The position numbers and the translations under genes were made by a program. A model generated the notes under the pieces. The model made no database searches, was not told the origin of the DNA, and saw only the letters and a list, made by a program, of their open reading frames with translations. Positions 23,386 through 35,695 of a DNA stretch of 64,000 bases are shown one piece after another. Each line of letters starts with the position of its first letter. The first letter of the stretch is position 1. This DNA is from Lasiosphaeria ovina (Eukaryota; Ascomycota; Sordariomycetes; Sordariales; Lasiosphaeriaceae), in NCBI GenBank assembly GCA_033439765.1, contig JAULSN010000004.1, forward strand, positions 1,250,001 through 1,314,000, read 5' to 3'.

Positions 23386-24909
23386 TTTGTTCGTGGCCTG
23401 GTGGTAATTCGAAGGCAAGGTCTGGGTGGCGCTGAGGCAGTATACAAGGGACGTCGAGGATACTGAGATGAACAGGCGAGGAAAGGAAGGAAACACGGAG
23501 GTTCATAAACACAGCTCACGATGACCTTGTGTAAGGCAGGAAGCGGAGTTGGCGGCCGCCGACCGGAGCCCCCAGGGAATTATATGTCAGCGCCAGTAAG
23601 CTGCTGTAAGCTGCTGTGAGCGGGGTGAGGTGAGGTGGGGTAATCTCAGTGCATTTCTGGGCCGAGGTGTAGCGGATTGGTAAGACTGCCTGTCTCGGCA
23701 AAGCATTTCCTAGGGTTTGAGAACTTGCACCTTGTCCGGTATCACGATGTTGTTTTGGTGTTGATCAAGCTTCCACATACCGAGGCTTTCCGCGAGTTGG
23801 ATGTTGGTGATGTATTCGTAATTAGCTGTTTGGTTTTGTCTTGGAACTAGAAAATAACTTCAACCAATTGGCTGCAGCTTGCATGATGGACCTTCTGCTT
23901 ATGTGCCCCATGTTCAATCGACTGGCGAGATCTGTTTCTAGCAGTGCAGTGTATGTGTGTTTGAAGTCGTTGTCGCTTCTTTCCATCATAGCTTACCATT
24001 GCAGAGTCTGATTGGTCGAGTCTGTTTATGAGTTCAAGACTACCGCATGCCTCTTCGCCAACTCAAAGACGACTGGGAACATCCCTTGAAATTTGATTTT
24101 AGCTTGAGGATACTGTAATTGAACAGGAGCCGCTTTTTATTTGAATTGATCATTACTCAGTATTACACTGTTGGCTGGAATTCCCAGAGAATGACAGCAC
24201 CATACTAGTCAATGTTGGATCTATCTTCAACAGAAGTAGCCAGCTGACCATGCTAATTAGTCATGGGAGGAGTGATTCTGGTGCAGATTGCCACCTTACC
24301 TGGGCCAGGACAGGCGATTTACCGACCGCCAATATCAATGCCCTGGTCTGACGTTTTCGGTGGCGCCACGCTGTGCACAGCAGACGGGCCAGCTTTAGAA
24401 ACACGGGCATGGTTTAATGTTTAATATCGCGTCTGGCGGCGGCCAATGGCGGTGGGACCCCTCACGGCGACTCGGAGGCTATATCTGGGACCAGTGTTAT
24501 ATCCGGTGGGGGGGGGGGCGAGTGCCGTCCTCCCGTTCGAAGAAGTCCGGAGCGATATTGCCGAACAGGCTATCAACCACGATATTGGCCCTTTCATCCC
24601 AGCATAGTGCTTGGCCACCAAAATCCATGGCCACCCTCGAGCGGAGCCGCCGCCAAGCGAATAAACGGGTAGCATTCGAACATGGAACAAATGGAACGCC
24701 GACCGATCCCGTCTTGGCCATCAATAGTCAATGTGATCAACGGACCACCCTTTGCGTCTGTCACGATCATGTCCGCTAATTAGATTGTCGCTGTGGCTGC
24801 GGCTGCAATATATATGTGCAAGTACGCGTCGTCCTGGGCTGCCGGAGGGGACGGTTTCTGTCCTCCATCCCCTGATTTGCATACGCGACCCGCGACAGCG
24901 ACATAGACA
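23386..24909. other. intergenic, AT-rich
   Basis: Divergent upstream region of the ABM-like gene (-) and the AA12-like gene (+). The part 23740-24330 is AT-rich and without frames. A run of ten G occurs at about 24509-24518. A weak tRNA-like A-box/B-box pairing at 23660-23720 does not fold. Confidence 0.5.
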
Positions 24910-26417
24910 ATGCATCTGTTGGAAACTCTCGTGGCGGCGGCGGCCCTTTTGGGTGTCGGTGAGTTGGGTCTCTGCTGTTTCTACTCGCTATTAGTCTGAC
25001 AAGGACAAAACTGCAGGCGTCGAGGCGGCCATCGCCAAGCTGCCGCTCCCCAAGAGCTGCACGGGCGTGTCGGCGTTCCGCAATGCCAACACGGTGGCGT
25101 CGGGCTGGTCGGCCATGAAGATCGCCGGCGGGCTGAAGCAGGTTCGGCACGTCATCTGGGACAGCGAGGGCCACATGTTGGTGTCGCAGGCCACGCGCGG
25201 CATCTCGGTGCACACGTTTGGCGCCGACGGGTGCATCAACAGCACCAGCCTGCTCATCTCGGGCGCCCAGCTCAACCATGGACTGGCCCTAACGCCCGAC
25301 AGCAAGACGCTGTACGCCAGCAGCGAAACGACCGCCTTCAGCTGGTCCTACGACCCCGTGACCATGAAGGTCAGCAACCAGAAGACAGTGGTTAAGGGCA
25401 TGTCCACGGGCGTTCACTCGACCCGCGCCATCCAGGTCGTGGCCAAGAACCCCAACCTGATCCTGCTCCAAGTCGGCAGCAACGCCAACTTGGACATGGC
25501 CGCGGCCAACAAGGCCACCGGCCGCGCCATCATCAAGATCTTCGACATCAGCAAGGCGCCCTCGGCTGGCTACAACTACAACTCGGACGGCGAGGTCTTT
25601 GGTTATGGTCTGAGAAACGAGATTGGCTTTGTGGCCGACCCTAACGGCGTCTTCTGGGGAGTCGAGAACAGCGGCGATGTGAGTTTCCAAAGACAAACAG
25701 ACGAGAAGAAAATGAGTGGAAAAGGAAAATGGACAACAGGCTGACACCCCTTTCTGCGCAGGACTTCACTCGCACTGAAAACGGCAACCGCAGAGACATC
25801 CACAAGGACAACCCGGCCGAGAAGCTGAACAACCGTATGTTTTTCTCTCTGCCCCCTTTCCTCGCTTGGCTAACACATGACATGATGCAGTGGGCGACCC
25901 GATGACGGTGCGCGATGCGTGGTACGGATACCCGACGTGTTTCTCGGTGTGGGACCCATCGAGCTTCTCGGGGCTCAAGACGGGCAGCCACTTTGTGCTG
26001 GCGCCCAACAGCTCGTACAACGACGCGACGTGCAACGGCAAGGCCATCGCGCCGCGGCTGACGTTCCAGGCGCACTCGGCGCCCATCTGGAACACGTTCG
26101 ACGACGAGGCCAAGAACATGTACGTGACATTCCACGGGTCGTGGGACCGGCAGCCGGCCACGGGCTTCAAGGTGGTGCAGATTCCCTTCACGCGCCTGGC
26201 CGACGGCAGCTATGACCCCGTCGCCCCCGCCGACAGCATGACGGGCTACAAGGACATCTTCTCCGCCACCAACCCGTCGAGCTGCACCGCCAACGGCCTG
26301 ACCCAGAGCAACTGCTTCCGCCTGACCGCCGCCTCGTGGGACCCCGCCGGCCGCGGCCTGTTTGTCGGCAGCGACAACAGCGCCGAGGGCGAGATTTACA
26401 TTCTGTCGCCCAAGTAG
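24910..26417 (+). CDS. secreted PQQ-dependent sugar dehydrogenase-like protein (AA12-like)
   Basis: Predicted 436-residue six-bladed beta-propeller resembling fungal L-sorbosone / pyranose dehydrogenases. Exons are 24910-24958, 25017-25678, 25762-25834 and 25891-26417, all GT-AG with matching phases. The first exon is essentially the signal peptide (MHLLETLVAAAALLGVGVEA). Mature features: LPLPKSCTGVSAFRNANTVA, GLKQVRHVIWDSEGHMLV, INHG-type QLNHGLALTPDSKTLYASS, VHSTRAIQV, YGLRNEIGFVADPNGVFWGVENSGD (a PQQ-site signature in these propellers), DNPAEKLNNLGDP, WYGYPTCFSVWDP, TFHGSWDRQPATGF and WDPAGRGLFVGSDNSAEGEIY. Exon 3 (24 codons) carries the DNPAEKLN loop. Substrate cannot be told from sequence. 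Some family members act as electron donors for lytic polysaccharide monooxygenases. Confidence 0.88.
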
Positions 26418-26613
26418 ACACTTGATGTACGTAGGAACGTGTTTAAGACGCTGTAATTAGCAGAGAATGCCAGTGATATGCGACTGTCTACCATGTACAT
26501 ACATACCTACCAATATTACACGTGCGATTGACTAAAATGGGAACAAGAATATGAATTCAGAACAACAATAGGGGTGAGCGTGAAATAAATGGCAATGTCC
26601 AGCACCGCACCCC

Positions 26614-28083
26614 TCAAACCATGTCGCGCGGATCGCTCGTGATGGTGATCGTCTTGCAGCCGTCGCCGTGCCAGCTCGACGTAACCAGATTCCTTTCGCT
26701 GCCGTCGCGGCTCGTCTGCCCGTCGTCAGTGCCTATAGGGGCAACCGTTCGCGTATCGAGGTTAGTAGTATCAGGCACGGCCGTGGCGGGCGCGCTCGTC
26801 ATCTCAAACGACTGGTTGACGCGGATCTCGGCGCGGTGGACCGAGTACGCGTCCTTGCTCGCCACGTGCTTGCTCCGGCGGCCGCTGTGGCTGCCACTCC
26901 CGCTGAACCCACCCACAGCCTCTCGCCCGCCCGACCGCGCGGCCTCCTTGGTGCGCGCGTAGAGCCCCGACAGCAACATGCGTGGAAACAGCTTGTCGGC
27001 GACCGGCTTGAGCGCCGGCAGCGAGGCGCAGATGATGCCGACGTTGATCTCGATGGACGACCAGATGGCAATATCGACGCCTTTGACTGAAGCACCAAAC
27101 GGTTAGCTACGCAATGACCATGAGCGCTGACAGACGGAAGAGTGAAACATACCCGACTGCTCGGCCGGTGGCGCCACGGCAATGGTGTACAGGGCGTGCA
27201 GGCGCACGATGCTCGTGACACAGGCAAACGCGCCACCGCCAAACAGGCACACGAGGACGATCTTCTGCCTGCGGGGGAGCTGCAGGCGCCACAGCAGGGG
27301 GACGGGCACGGCGATGAGGACGAGGTCCGACACGATATTGAGCGCAGCATTCGAAAACGTGACGGCGCCTTTGTCCATGCACGCGCCGCGGAGTGTCCCC
27401 GTAGGCTCGAGCCAGTAGAAATCGACGGGCCAGCACACAAACACGTTGCCCAGCACGCTCCATGCGCCGTACGCGGCCAGCACGCCCATGTACACGCGCA
27501 GGAACCGTGCCATGTGCGGCGTGCGCAGCACCCGGTAGCACTGCACCGTGATGGACAGCTTGCAGAGCATCAGCGCGAAGTTGTAGATGGGGACGGTTGC
27601 CCACAGCGCCTGGGGTGGCGGGTTAGTTGTCTGTGAAGTGAAGCTCGACCCCGGGGGGGGCGGCCGGGACGCACCTGCAGGAACCCCGGTAGTTCGGGGA
27701 ACATTATTGCGCGGCCGAGGCCTGCCTTAACCTCTGGAACACGACACGATTTCTCAGTCAGCTTGGGGAAAGATGCTATGACTCCCTATGGAATCACTGG
27801 GATGCACTTACGCAGCATGAACACCACCAGGAACCCTATCGACGCGAGCTGTTGGCCTGCGTTAGCGACTATGATACATGTTACTCCGTGGACGAAAGCG
27901 CTATGTGGCCGCAATAGAGCCCACGCGACTTACAATGGCAAAGGCGATGAGCGAGTCATCAGCGCCGACATTCTTAACGACAAAGATTCTTGTGCCGAGC
28001 CGGAAGCACACGACGACGAAAGCGAGGCTGGTGAACAGGCAGTTGGTGATGACGGCCGGCATGGCCGCCGGCGGGATGATCAT
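26614..28083 (-). CDS. fungal rhodopsin-like 7-TM membrane protein
   Basis: Predicted 391-residue integral membrane protein of the large fungal rhodopsin-domain (Pth11-related) group, without a CFEM module. Five exons: 27934-28083, 27812-27848, 27675-27733, 27153-27609 and 26614-27086. All junctions are GT-AG and phase-consistent. Segments: TM1 (VITNCLFTSLAFVVVCFRLG), DDSLIAFAI, LASIGFLVVFML, GLGRAIMFPELPGFLQALWATVPIYN, KLSITVQCYRVLRTP, MGVLAAYGAWSVLGNVFVCWPVDFYW, a Cys-Met-Asp-Lys loop, LNIVSDLVLIAVPVPLLWRLQLPRRQKI, CVTSIVRLHALY, then DIAIWSSIEINVGIICASLPALKPV. The C-terminal tail of about 120 residues is Ser/Thr/Arg-rich and cytosolic. No retinal Lys is apparent, so light sensing is unlikely. 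Function is unknown. Confidence 0.85.
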
Positions 28084-29696
28084 GGCTGCGGCCTCGAGAC
28101 GCTGGCATCCAGAGTCATGGATTGTTGTGACTTGTGAGAGAGGGCGTCACTTGCCAGGCCCAGGCCAGGGTGGCGCCGCCATCATATCTTGCGGGTCTTA
28201 TACAACGTCCAGCGAGCTCGGGGGCGTGACTGGAGGTCTGGTAAGAGAGCAGGTGAAACAGTTCGGTCGGGCCACCAGTGGCGTGAACATGGATGATGGG
28301 GGTGGCTGGGATAGCTGGAGTGGAAAAGGCATGCTCCAGCCAATGATGGATTGCTTTTATCTAGTGCTATCTCGTGCTGATAGCACAACCTGCTCCGTGT
28401 CCCAGATGTCCCTCGTCCTTTTTTTTTCAGCTCCTGTTTTTCCCATGCGGCGCTTCTTCTTCCCTTGCATTTGAGCGGGGGTTTGGGCGAGATTTTGAGA
28501 TGTTGCAGTTGGCCGCAGAGGAAGACGCCACTGACTAATTAGGGACCTGGGTGACAGAGAGAACCCGGGAGAGCTGGGCGACTGACACATGCCCGAGAAG
28601 CTCAACAAGGTAGAGATGTCAGCTATCTCCTAGGTAAAACACTGGGAATATAAGGGAGCGGCCCACGACTCAAAGCAAACACGTTTACGTCGTTTTGGGT
28701 CTCGGCCTTGGCTTCTAGAGGTGTCCTGCGCATACTATTCTTCGTGTTTGCTCTCGCGGTTCCCTTCTCCAACGGCCACTAGTCTGCGACACGTGGAGAG
28801 AGAGTTTTGCTAGCGACGTAGTATTGCGGCACTAACCCTCTTGTCCAAGGGATATCGGGTAGCATGCCAGTCAAGCCGAAAGTCGAATCGCCCTTGATCC
28901 AGGAGCATCCCAGCACCTGCCCTCTGGCCGTTGGACAAGAACCAGCACGATGTACAGACTGCACAGTGGCGCCTCTACTGTGTGTCTGGCCGAGCAGGTC
29001 GTCTCAAAAGCGTATGCAATTGTATTGTAGACGAGCCGTGAGAGTTCGTTAGGGGTGGGCAGATATGGAATCTACCATTTCCACAACCCGCAAGTATTTT
29101 GACCTCGGACCTTCCAGGCTAGAATACAGGAGTTCCAGCTGCACTTTTGACTCCAACCACTGCTTGTTGCGTCGATAGAGGAATCACGCTACGTCCTGCC
29201 GCCCTACTCCACTGCCCGAGCTGAGACTTGATGGCTGTCTACCTGTCACTAGTGCCACAGGCCGGGGATCCGCTTGCAATGGCGGGATTTCGGAAGACGG
29301 GTAAACGAGGCATTAACATCGCAGCTTGACCAGCTACTTAGCTCGGTTCTAGTGCGGTTTTTTTTACAGAAGCGGTGTAGCGACTGGAGCATGACGCCCC
29401 ACAAGCCTGGGCTCGACCGAAAGAGCTGCTTACTGTGCTGGTGCTGATGCTGCAAGGGACCAACGGCTGAGAGACCAACAACCGGCAGTGCCGCGATGAT
29501 ATTTTGGGCGGGCACTGATGAGAAAAGATCCGGCTAAAATCTGAAACTCTGGGCTTGTTCTGCTGATCCAGACCCATGGTGCTAAGGCTAAAGCTTTGCA
29601 AAGCAGGTTGGTAAAGGAACACAAACTTGTGATCAACTTCAATATTCCTTGTTTACTACTAATAATAAGTCTAGTTCATTCTAAAGTATGTGCTAT
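28084..29696. other. intergenic, no gene seen
   Basis: Upstream of the rhodopsin-like gene and downstream of the MFS gene. Frames are short in both directions. No RNA gene or repeat is recognised. Confidence 0.5.
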
Positions 29697-31632
29697 TCAA
29701 GACGAGTACAGCTCCTCGGCCTTTTCCACGGGCGCGTCAATACGCATGTTGAACTCGTCGCTGGGGTCCTTGAGGAAAACGGCCACTGCATGGTCATCAG
29801 TAACAGTCCAACTGAAAGAAAGGAGAACATCAAGAACAACTTACACACAGCGGCAAACGCCACAACGGCGCTTGCAGCTATCCAAACATGCCTGAATCCT
29901 GTCGAAAAGGTCCCGAGCAGCGCCTCGGCGCCGGCACCGGCAATCTGCGGCGTGACACCCGGAAGGCGAAAGAGTGCCGCCGCGTCCTGGTGATTGACCA
30001 AGGCCCCGATGAAAGGCCCCGTAGAGTTGACAGGCAGGCCCAGCGGCATGACGGCCTTGGCAATGTTGTCGCCGACGTGGTTCATGGCGTCGTTGAACAG
30101 GGCGTTGTCTGACAGAATATTATTAGTCCAAGATCAGGAACAGACGGCGGCTACCAACTCACAAATGGCCAGACCAACTGACCCGCCCAGCGAGCGCACG
30201 CCAATGACGAGACCAGAAGTAACAGCAATCAGCTCGGGCGGCGTGGACAGCTGCGCAACAGTGATGAGGGCAACAAGAGACATGCCCAGCGCGGTGCCCA
30301 AGAAGACGGGATATCCCCAGACGGGCCGCGAGCTGTGCGGGCCGGCGGTGGCCATGCAGGCAAAGAAGACGACAAAAAACAAGAACGACGCCACCGTGAC
30401 CCACCGCACCCTCCTGGTGGCCGCGCAGTACGCGCCCGCCGCGGCCGCCGACAAGACGGACACGGCCATGGCAATACTATACCGCACACCAACCACGAGC
30501 GCGTCCGTCTCGTAGAGCACGCCGACCTGGAAGGCGAAGTAGTTGTTGGCGGCGAAGAAGGCGACACCCTCGCAGAAGAGACACGCGAGGGCGATGGCGA
30601 AGTTGCGGCTGCGGAACAGCCCGTGGTGGAACATGCCGTCGGCCCTGCCGACCGTCTCGTAGACGCCCAGCAGCACGAGCAAGGCGACCCCGGCGGCAAA
30701 CACACCCGACGTGCGGGCGTCGGACCACGGGTACGGGTTGTCGCTCCACGAGAGGCTGACGCAGAACAGCACGGCGCCCGCCGTCAGCAGGCCGTAGCCG
30801 ACCCAGTCGAGCCGGCGCAGCTTCTCGGCCAGAGAGAGCGCCGTCTCGCGCTCCGTGCGCGGCGGGTCGTAAAGCAGGGCGCAGAGCGCGGCCGCCGCGA
30901 GGTACAGGCCGGTGCCGAGGTACCAGAAGCTGCGGAACCCTTGCGAGGGGCTGTTGGATGTGCGCGTGAAGGCGCCGGCCGCGAGCAGCGCCGTGATGCC
31001 GCCCAGCGCGTTTGACACGAGGTCGGCGGCCTGGCCCCACGAGCGGTAGCGGCGCGGCAGCACCTCGGATGACACGGCGTGCAGCAGCGGCTGGGCCCCG
31101 TAGCTGACGCCCGTCACGGCGAACCCGGCGATGGCCATCTCGATGGACGTGGCCCGCGCCACGACCAGGGAGCCGACGGCGCCGACGAGCGTCGACACCA
31201 CGAGGAACCACCGCCGGCCCCAGTAGTCGGCGGCTTGCGAGAAGATGGGGCTGAGCACGGCCGTGCCGATGGCGATGGACGACGTCAGCCAGACCGAGTT
31301 GGCCGTGCTGCCGTTGCCAAGAGTCAGGGCAATGACGTTAGTTTGCTGTTTTAGGTTGTACTTTGTCAGCTGAGGTCTTGCGATGTCGGCAATGTTTGTT
31401 TACAACGTACAGCGCCAGCCCCTACGACGTTGTAGATCTGCACAAAGTAGATGGCACACGTGGCAAAGACGGCCAGAAACGTCTTTGCGTGCAGGTGCGG
31501 CTTCGGTTTGTCATGGCCATGATTGTAGTTAGGGGTGGTGTAGAACTGTGGCTTCTCTGGTGGGTCGGCCGACAGTGTCGGGCTGTCCGCTCTTTCTGGG
31601 TGAGCTGTTGGGTCTCCTGTCTTGTCTCGCAT
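29697..31632 (-). CDS. MFS efflux transporter, TRI12/siderophore-type, 14 TM
   Basis: Predicted 585-residue plasma-membrane drug/metabolite efflux pump. Exons are 31411-31632, 30163-31345, 29845-30108 and 29697-29785; introns are GT-AG (GTACGT, GTGAGT, GTAAGT donors) and in phase. The start is the ATG at 31632; an earlier in-frame TTG is ignored. The N-tail is hydrophilic with PKPHLHAKT, then TM1 (FLAVFATCAIYFVQIYNVVG). Motif A appears as SQAADYWGRRWFLVVS. Later features are EVLPRRYRSWGQAADLVSNALGG, LRRLDWVGYGLLTAGAVLF and SGLVIGVRSLGGSVGLAIYNALFND (motif C-like). The layout matches the TRI12 group that includes trichothecene and siderophore transporters. It sits 1.2 kb from the FAD monooxygenase, so it could export a cluster product, though its promoter lacks the TTCGGC motif. 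Confidence 0.9.
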
Positions 31633-32807
31633 GTTGTGGTGCAAAGAATATCTGCGTGGGCGTCAAAGGCAACGACAATGGAGAGGATAGAGGCAACGCA
31701 GCAACGAAAGAAAGAGGAAGACTGGTGTAACTGATGCAAGACGCAGTGCAGAACAAAACTGCGGAGAGAGTCAAAACCAGAATGATACTAGAAAACAGGC
31801 CAAGGCACGCAAAGATACAAAAGAGACCGTGAGGCTCTCGGGCACAAACTTCCAAGTACCAAGCCCGGATCCCTCAGACCCATATGGCGGCGTAGCATGG
31901 AAACGTGGCGCTCAAGTTTCGCCGGTCCAACCCAACAGCCCCGGCAGGCTCCACCAACTCCAGCCGTAATCAAGTCTTGGTCGACGTTGGCGCCGCATCT
32001 GGTACGCCAGGGGCGTTGTGCGTTGTGTTGTTTGGGTGGGCAGATGGAGGCGGGATCCTCGTTCCTCCTGGGCTCAGGATACAACTACAGATCGTGTACA
32101 AACACATCCAGAGTCTTGACGCGCCAGAAACGGAATTAAAAGAGGGGCGAAAGCAAGGGAGAGCGAAGTAGACCGGGAGCAGTGTGGAGAGAAGGGACAG
32201 ATATGTTGGTCGACCGAAACAGCCCGTCGTACGCGCCAAGGATCAAGCTTCGCCTTAGCTGCAATGGGAGACTCGTAGAGTCGACCTCGTTCAGTTCCGG
32301 GAAAGGAACAAGACAAACAATTTGGAAGCCGTTAAGTGCGCCGCTCGTATGGAAGACGCAGTGCTAGCTTCGTCCCAGTCTAGCGCGCCGCCGTCTAGGT
32401 CTAGTGGCATCTCACTGTGTGTTCCTCTCTATTCTCGAGAGCAACGGATTGCCTTTCGTCGGTTCCACCATGATATACAAGTAGCAACATACGGCTTCCC
32501 GGATCCTGCCTGTTCCGATACGCCCGCGGTATCTCCAGATGTCAATCCTTGACTGTTGGGCGCTAGAAATTCTCCCGGCTGTCCTGAATGAAGTAATTAG
32601 ATCCCCTGCAAACCTCGTACTAATTAGGAAATGTACGAGTATTCAACCTGCATTTGTGATTTTCCCGAGTGGCCGACTGCGGTCCTACCAAGTACATGCA
32701 CACCAGTCTCGTGCATAGAGCATTTCCTGTGAAACCACCCCAATATCCAACCCCAAGCCATCTCACCACTCCAACTCCAAGACTGCCTGCAACAAGAAGA
32801 CGCAAAG
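31633..32807. other. divergent promoter region
   Basis: Shared upstream DNA of the TRI12-type MFS gene (-) and the FAD monooxygenase (+). I found no TTCGGC/GCCGAA hexamer here, unlike the promoters nearer the PKS-NRPS. A CA-rich leader (ccaatatccaaccccaagcc) occurs at 32740-32760. Confidence 0.5.
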
Positions 32808-34579
32808 ATGGCACTCAACGTGATCATTGTCGGCGCCGGCATTGCGGGGCTCTCAGCAGCAATCTCGCTGCGCCGCGCTGGCCACCGGGTGCAAGTCTAC
32901 GAGCGGTCGGGGCTGGACAACGAGGTGGGCGCGGCCATCAACGTGCCGCCGAACGCCGCGCGCGTGCTGCTCGCCTGGGGCCTCGACCCCGTGGCCGCCC
33001 GCTTCGTCCAGGCGCAGGGCATTCTAGCCGCCGCCGGCGCGACCCTCGCCCAGCTCGACCTGACGCCGCTCGGCGACTGGGTCGCCGCCGTATACGGCGC
33101 CCCCCTGTTCTTTGCCCACCGCGTCGACCTCCACGAGGCGCTCGAGGCGCTTGCCGCGGGCCGTGACGGGCCGGGCGAGCCCGCCGTTGTGCATCTCGAG
33201 AGCCACGTCGTTGCCTATGTGAGTCTGCCCCTGGATGGAAGCTACACAGCATCAGCGACAGCCCCCCGTACTTTCCCAATGAAACTGACAGCAAACGCCA
33301 CGACAGAACCCGGAAGCACCCTCTATCACGCTCGCCGACGGCACGACGGTGGCGGGCGACGTAGTAGTGGCCGCCGACGGGATCCACTCGATCGGCGCCG
33401 AGGTCGTGCTGGGCCGGCCGAACCCGGCCCAGCCCCAGGCGCTGTACAACGGCTGCTTCCGGTTCCTGGTCACTGCGGCCGCGCTCGACGCCGACGCCGA
33501 CACGCGGTTGTGGAATGATGGTGGCTGCAGGAACGGCCGCATGAGCATCTACATGAACGGCGCCAAGGGCAACCGGCTCGTGTCGTATCCGTGTCGGGAG
33601 TGAGTGGGCTTCCATTTTCTCCCTTTCCTTCTCCCGTCTCTATGTGTGTTCTTGCTGTGTTGGGTTATTGGTTAACCGGCAACAGCCACGAGGTGTGGAA
33701 CTTTGTCGGCATCTTCCACGACGACGAGCTCGCGTGGGCGACAGAAGAAGGTGGTCTCTCCTACACCACCAAGCGCACGAACAGGGAACACGCCAACTGA
33801 CACACAGCCAGACTGGCACGCCCCCGTTGACAAGTCCCACCTGCTCGCCGCCTTCCCCGACTTCCACCCGTCCCTCCGCGCCGTGTTAAAGTAAAACCGC
33901 TGTGACAGTGAATTTCCATTCGTGCGATATTCTACTGACCTCTTACAGCAAAGCAACCGACGTGAAACGGTGGCCGCTGCTATACCGCGCCCCCGTGGCC
34001 AGCTGGACGCGGGGGAAGATGGTCATGATTGGAGATGCGGCACACCCAATGCTGCCCCGTGTGTTGTCCTTCCAAATTTTATCTTCATAACAATAAGAGA
34101 AGCTGACAGGGCATCACCACAGACCAAGGCCAGGGCGGCGCGCAGGGCATCGAGGATGGCATTGCGCTGGGCATCGCGCTGTGCGGCGCCACGCCCGGCG
34201 ACCTGCAGCAGCGGCTCGGCGTCTTCGAAGCGGCCAGGCTGCACCGCGCCAGCGCCATCCAGGTCATGAGCAACGCGGGCGGCGAGCAGGTCGGCCTGAT
34301 CCACGGCGAGGTGGCCAAGTACGTCAACGACGTGCCGAGTGAGTTGTGCTCCGTCCAGGTCGCCCTTGTGAAGACTGTAAAGTGGCTAATTGACTGGAAC
34401 TGCGGTATACAGAGACGCCGCTAGAGTTTGCGCGGTTCAACTGGGGCCACGACCTCGTTCGCCGTACTGTCGAGCTGGCCCGGGAGGTGGATCCGGGGTT
34501 TCAGCTGCCTGCTGGCTTTTTCCAGACGAGTCCTCACTTGCCAGAGCCTGGCAACTTGGCAAGTGGTGGTCATCTCTAG
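32808..34579 (+). CDS. FAD-dependent monooxygenase, salicylate-hydroxylase-like
   Basis: Predicted 446-residue group A flavoprotein hydroxylase. Seven exons: 32808-33218, 33307-33599, 33686-33750, 33812-33890, 33949-34058, 34123-34338 and 34413-34579. All phases match, and exon 3 uses a weaker GTGGTC donor. Motifs: Rossmann GxGxxG in VIIVGAGIAGLSAAISLRRAG with a following Glu (VQVYER); AAINVPPNAARVLLAWGLDP; the DG motif in VVVAADGIHSIGAEVVLG; WNFVGIFHDDELAW; and the FAD-ribityl GD motif in [26 protein letters not shown]. The C-terminus FNWGHDLVRRTVELAREVDPGF is typical of the salicylate-hydroxylase-like branch. No membrane anchor. As a neighbour of the PKS-NRPS locus it may hydroxylate an intermediate, but it could equally be independent. 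Confidence 0.9.
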
Positions 34580-35695
34580 GTAGTTGTCTGGTGAGTTATG
34601 GGGGACTGGGTTCAACCGCCTCTAGTCATATTGATATAATCGCTTTAAATTGTCTAGAATTAAATAGAGGGGATCATTGATTGGACTTGAGCTGCGGCTG
34701 TGAAAGCAGTGTCGCATCTTATTCCCCGTCCTGTTCGGGTCTCTGAGATGCCGCATCTTTTGGGAAGCAACCAGACAGTCCTGACTGTGTCCGTAGCTTT
34801 CGCCTCTGCAACAACCACGAGCACAGCCATGGCAGCCTCAGCGAGCATCTGCAATGGCTGCCAGGAAACGGTCGATGGGATGGCGTCGTGGACGCTTAAC
34901 GTCAACATGATGAGCCCTTTCACGCCCGCGTTCCTATCGCCGACCCCCGAGACGGCGAGCTGCCCTCTGTGCGCGCTGCTCAGCGGAACAGCCCGCGCCC
35001 ATGGCTTCCTCTCGTCTGACTAATATCCCAAGGACGCCTTCAGTCGGGGCGCAACCGGCATTGCATTCAGGTTGCCTGGAAGATACGTCTCGCTCGACTT
35101 TCTTCCACTGTCGGGTAATTATAGTACTCAATCAGAAGCCACATCTCCTCGGCCCAGGCATCGCAACGTGCCTGGCCCAAACTAACTCCAATCTAGTATC
35201 TACCTCTATAGTTACCCCCGACAACGTTTATTGGCCAAATCCGTATTAGGCTTGAAACCTGAGCAGGAGCCGAGGCGCACTGAGCATCGCCCTGAGCCAA
35301 GCTGAGTCCTAGGGATGTTCCGGTTATACTTCCCGTGTCTAAACTGATCCCAGTTTTGGGATACCAGCCTATAACTTCCGTTTTTTTTATGGGTATATTT
35401 AGCTGCATGATTCATGAACTGTGTTGAAGGCTCGTCGAATCCTCTGGAATTCCGTCGACAGCGTCTTCCGTGTGTCATGAACTTTACGGGTTTGCCTTGG
35501 ACAATGTTGCCACGGAGCTATGGTGCTTGAAATACAGATATCCAACAACGTTTTCCCAATTTAATAATCATTTACACTCCAAGACTGTGCCGCTACTATT
35601 CCGTCCGTCAGGTGATGATACGAACGTCATACATGTGGCTTGATTTTTCAACAGCACCTAGTCTAAAAGCCAAATTGAGTCTCGAATTACGACAG
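34580..35695. other. intergenic, possible small CxxC ORF
   Basis: 3' flanks of the convergent FAD monooxygenase and P450 genes. A plus-strand frame from ATG 34748 to 35023 (91 codons) encodes ICNGCQ and CPLCALL, a CxxC...CxxC arrangement like the N-terminus of some HET proteins. It could be a remnant, and support is weak. The rest is AT-rich without frames. Confidence 0.3.

Noticed and set aside
23655..23730. Possible tRNA (A-box TAGCGGATTGG and B-box-like GGTTTGAGAACTT)
   Set aside because: The acceptor and T stems do not pair, so no cloverleaf can be drawn.
30335..31211. Arg/Glu-rich frames across the TRI12-type MFS gene
   Set aside because: They are shadows of the MFS exon in other frames.
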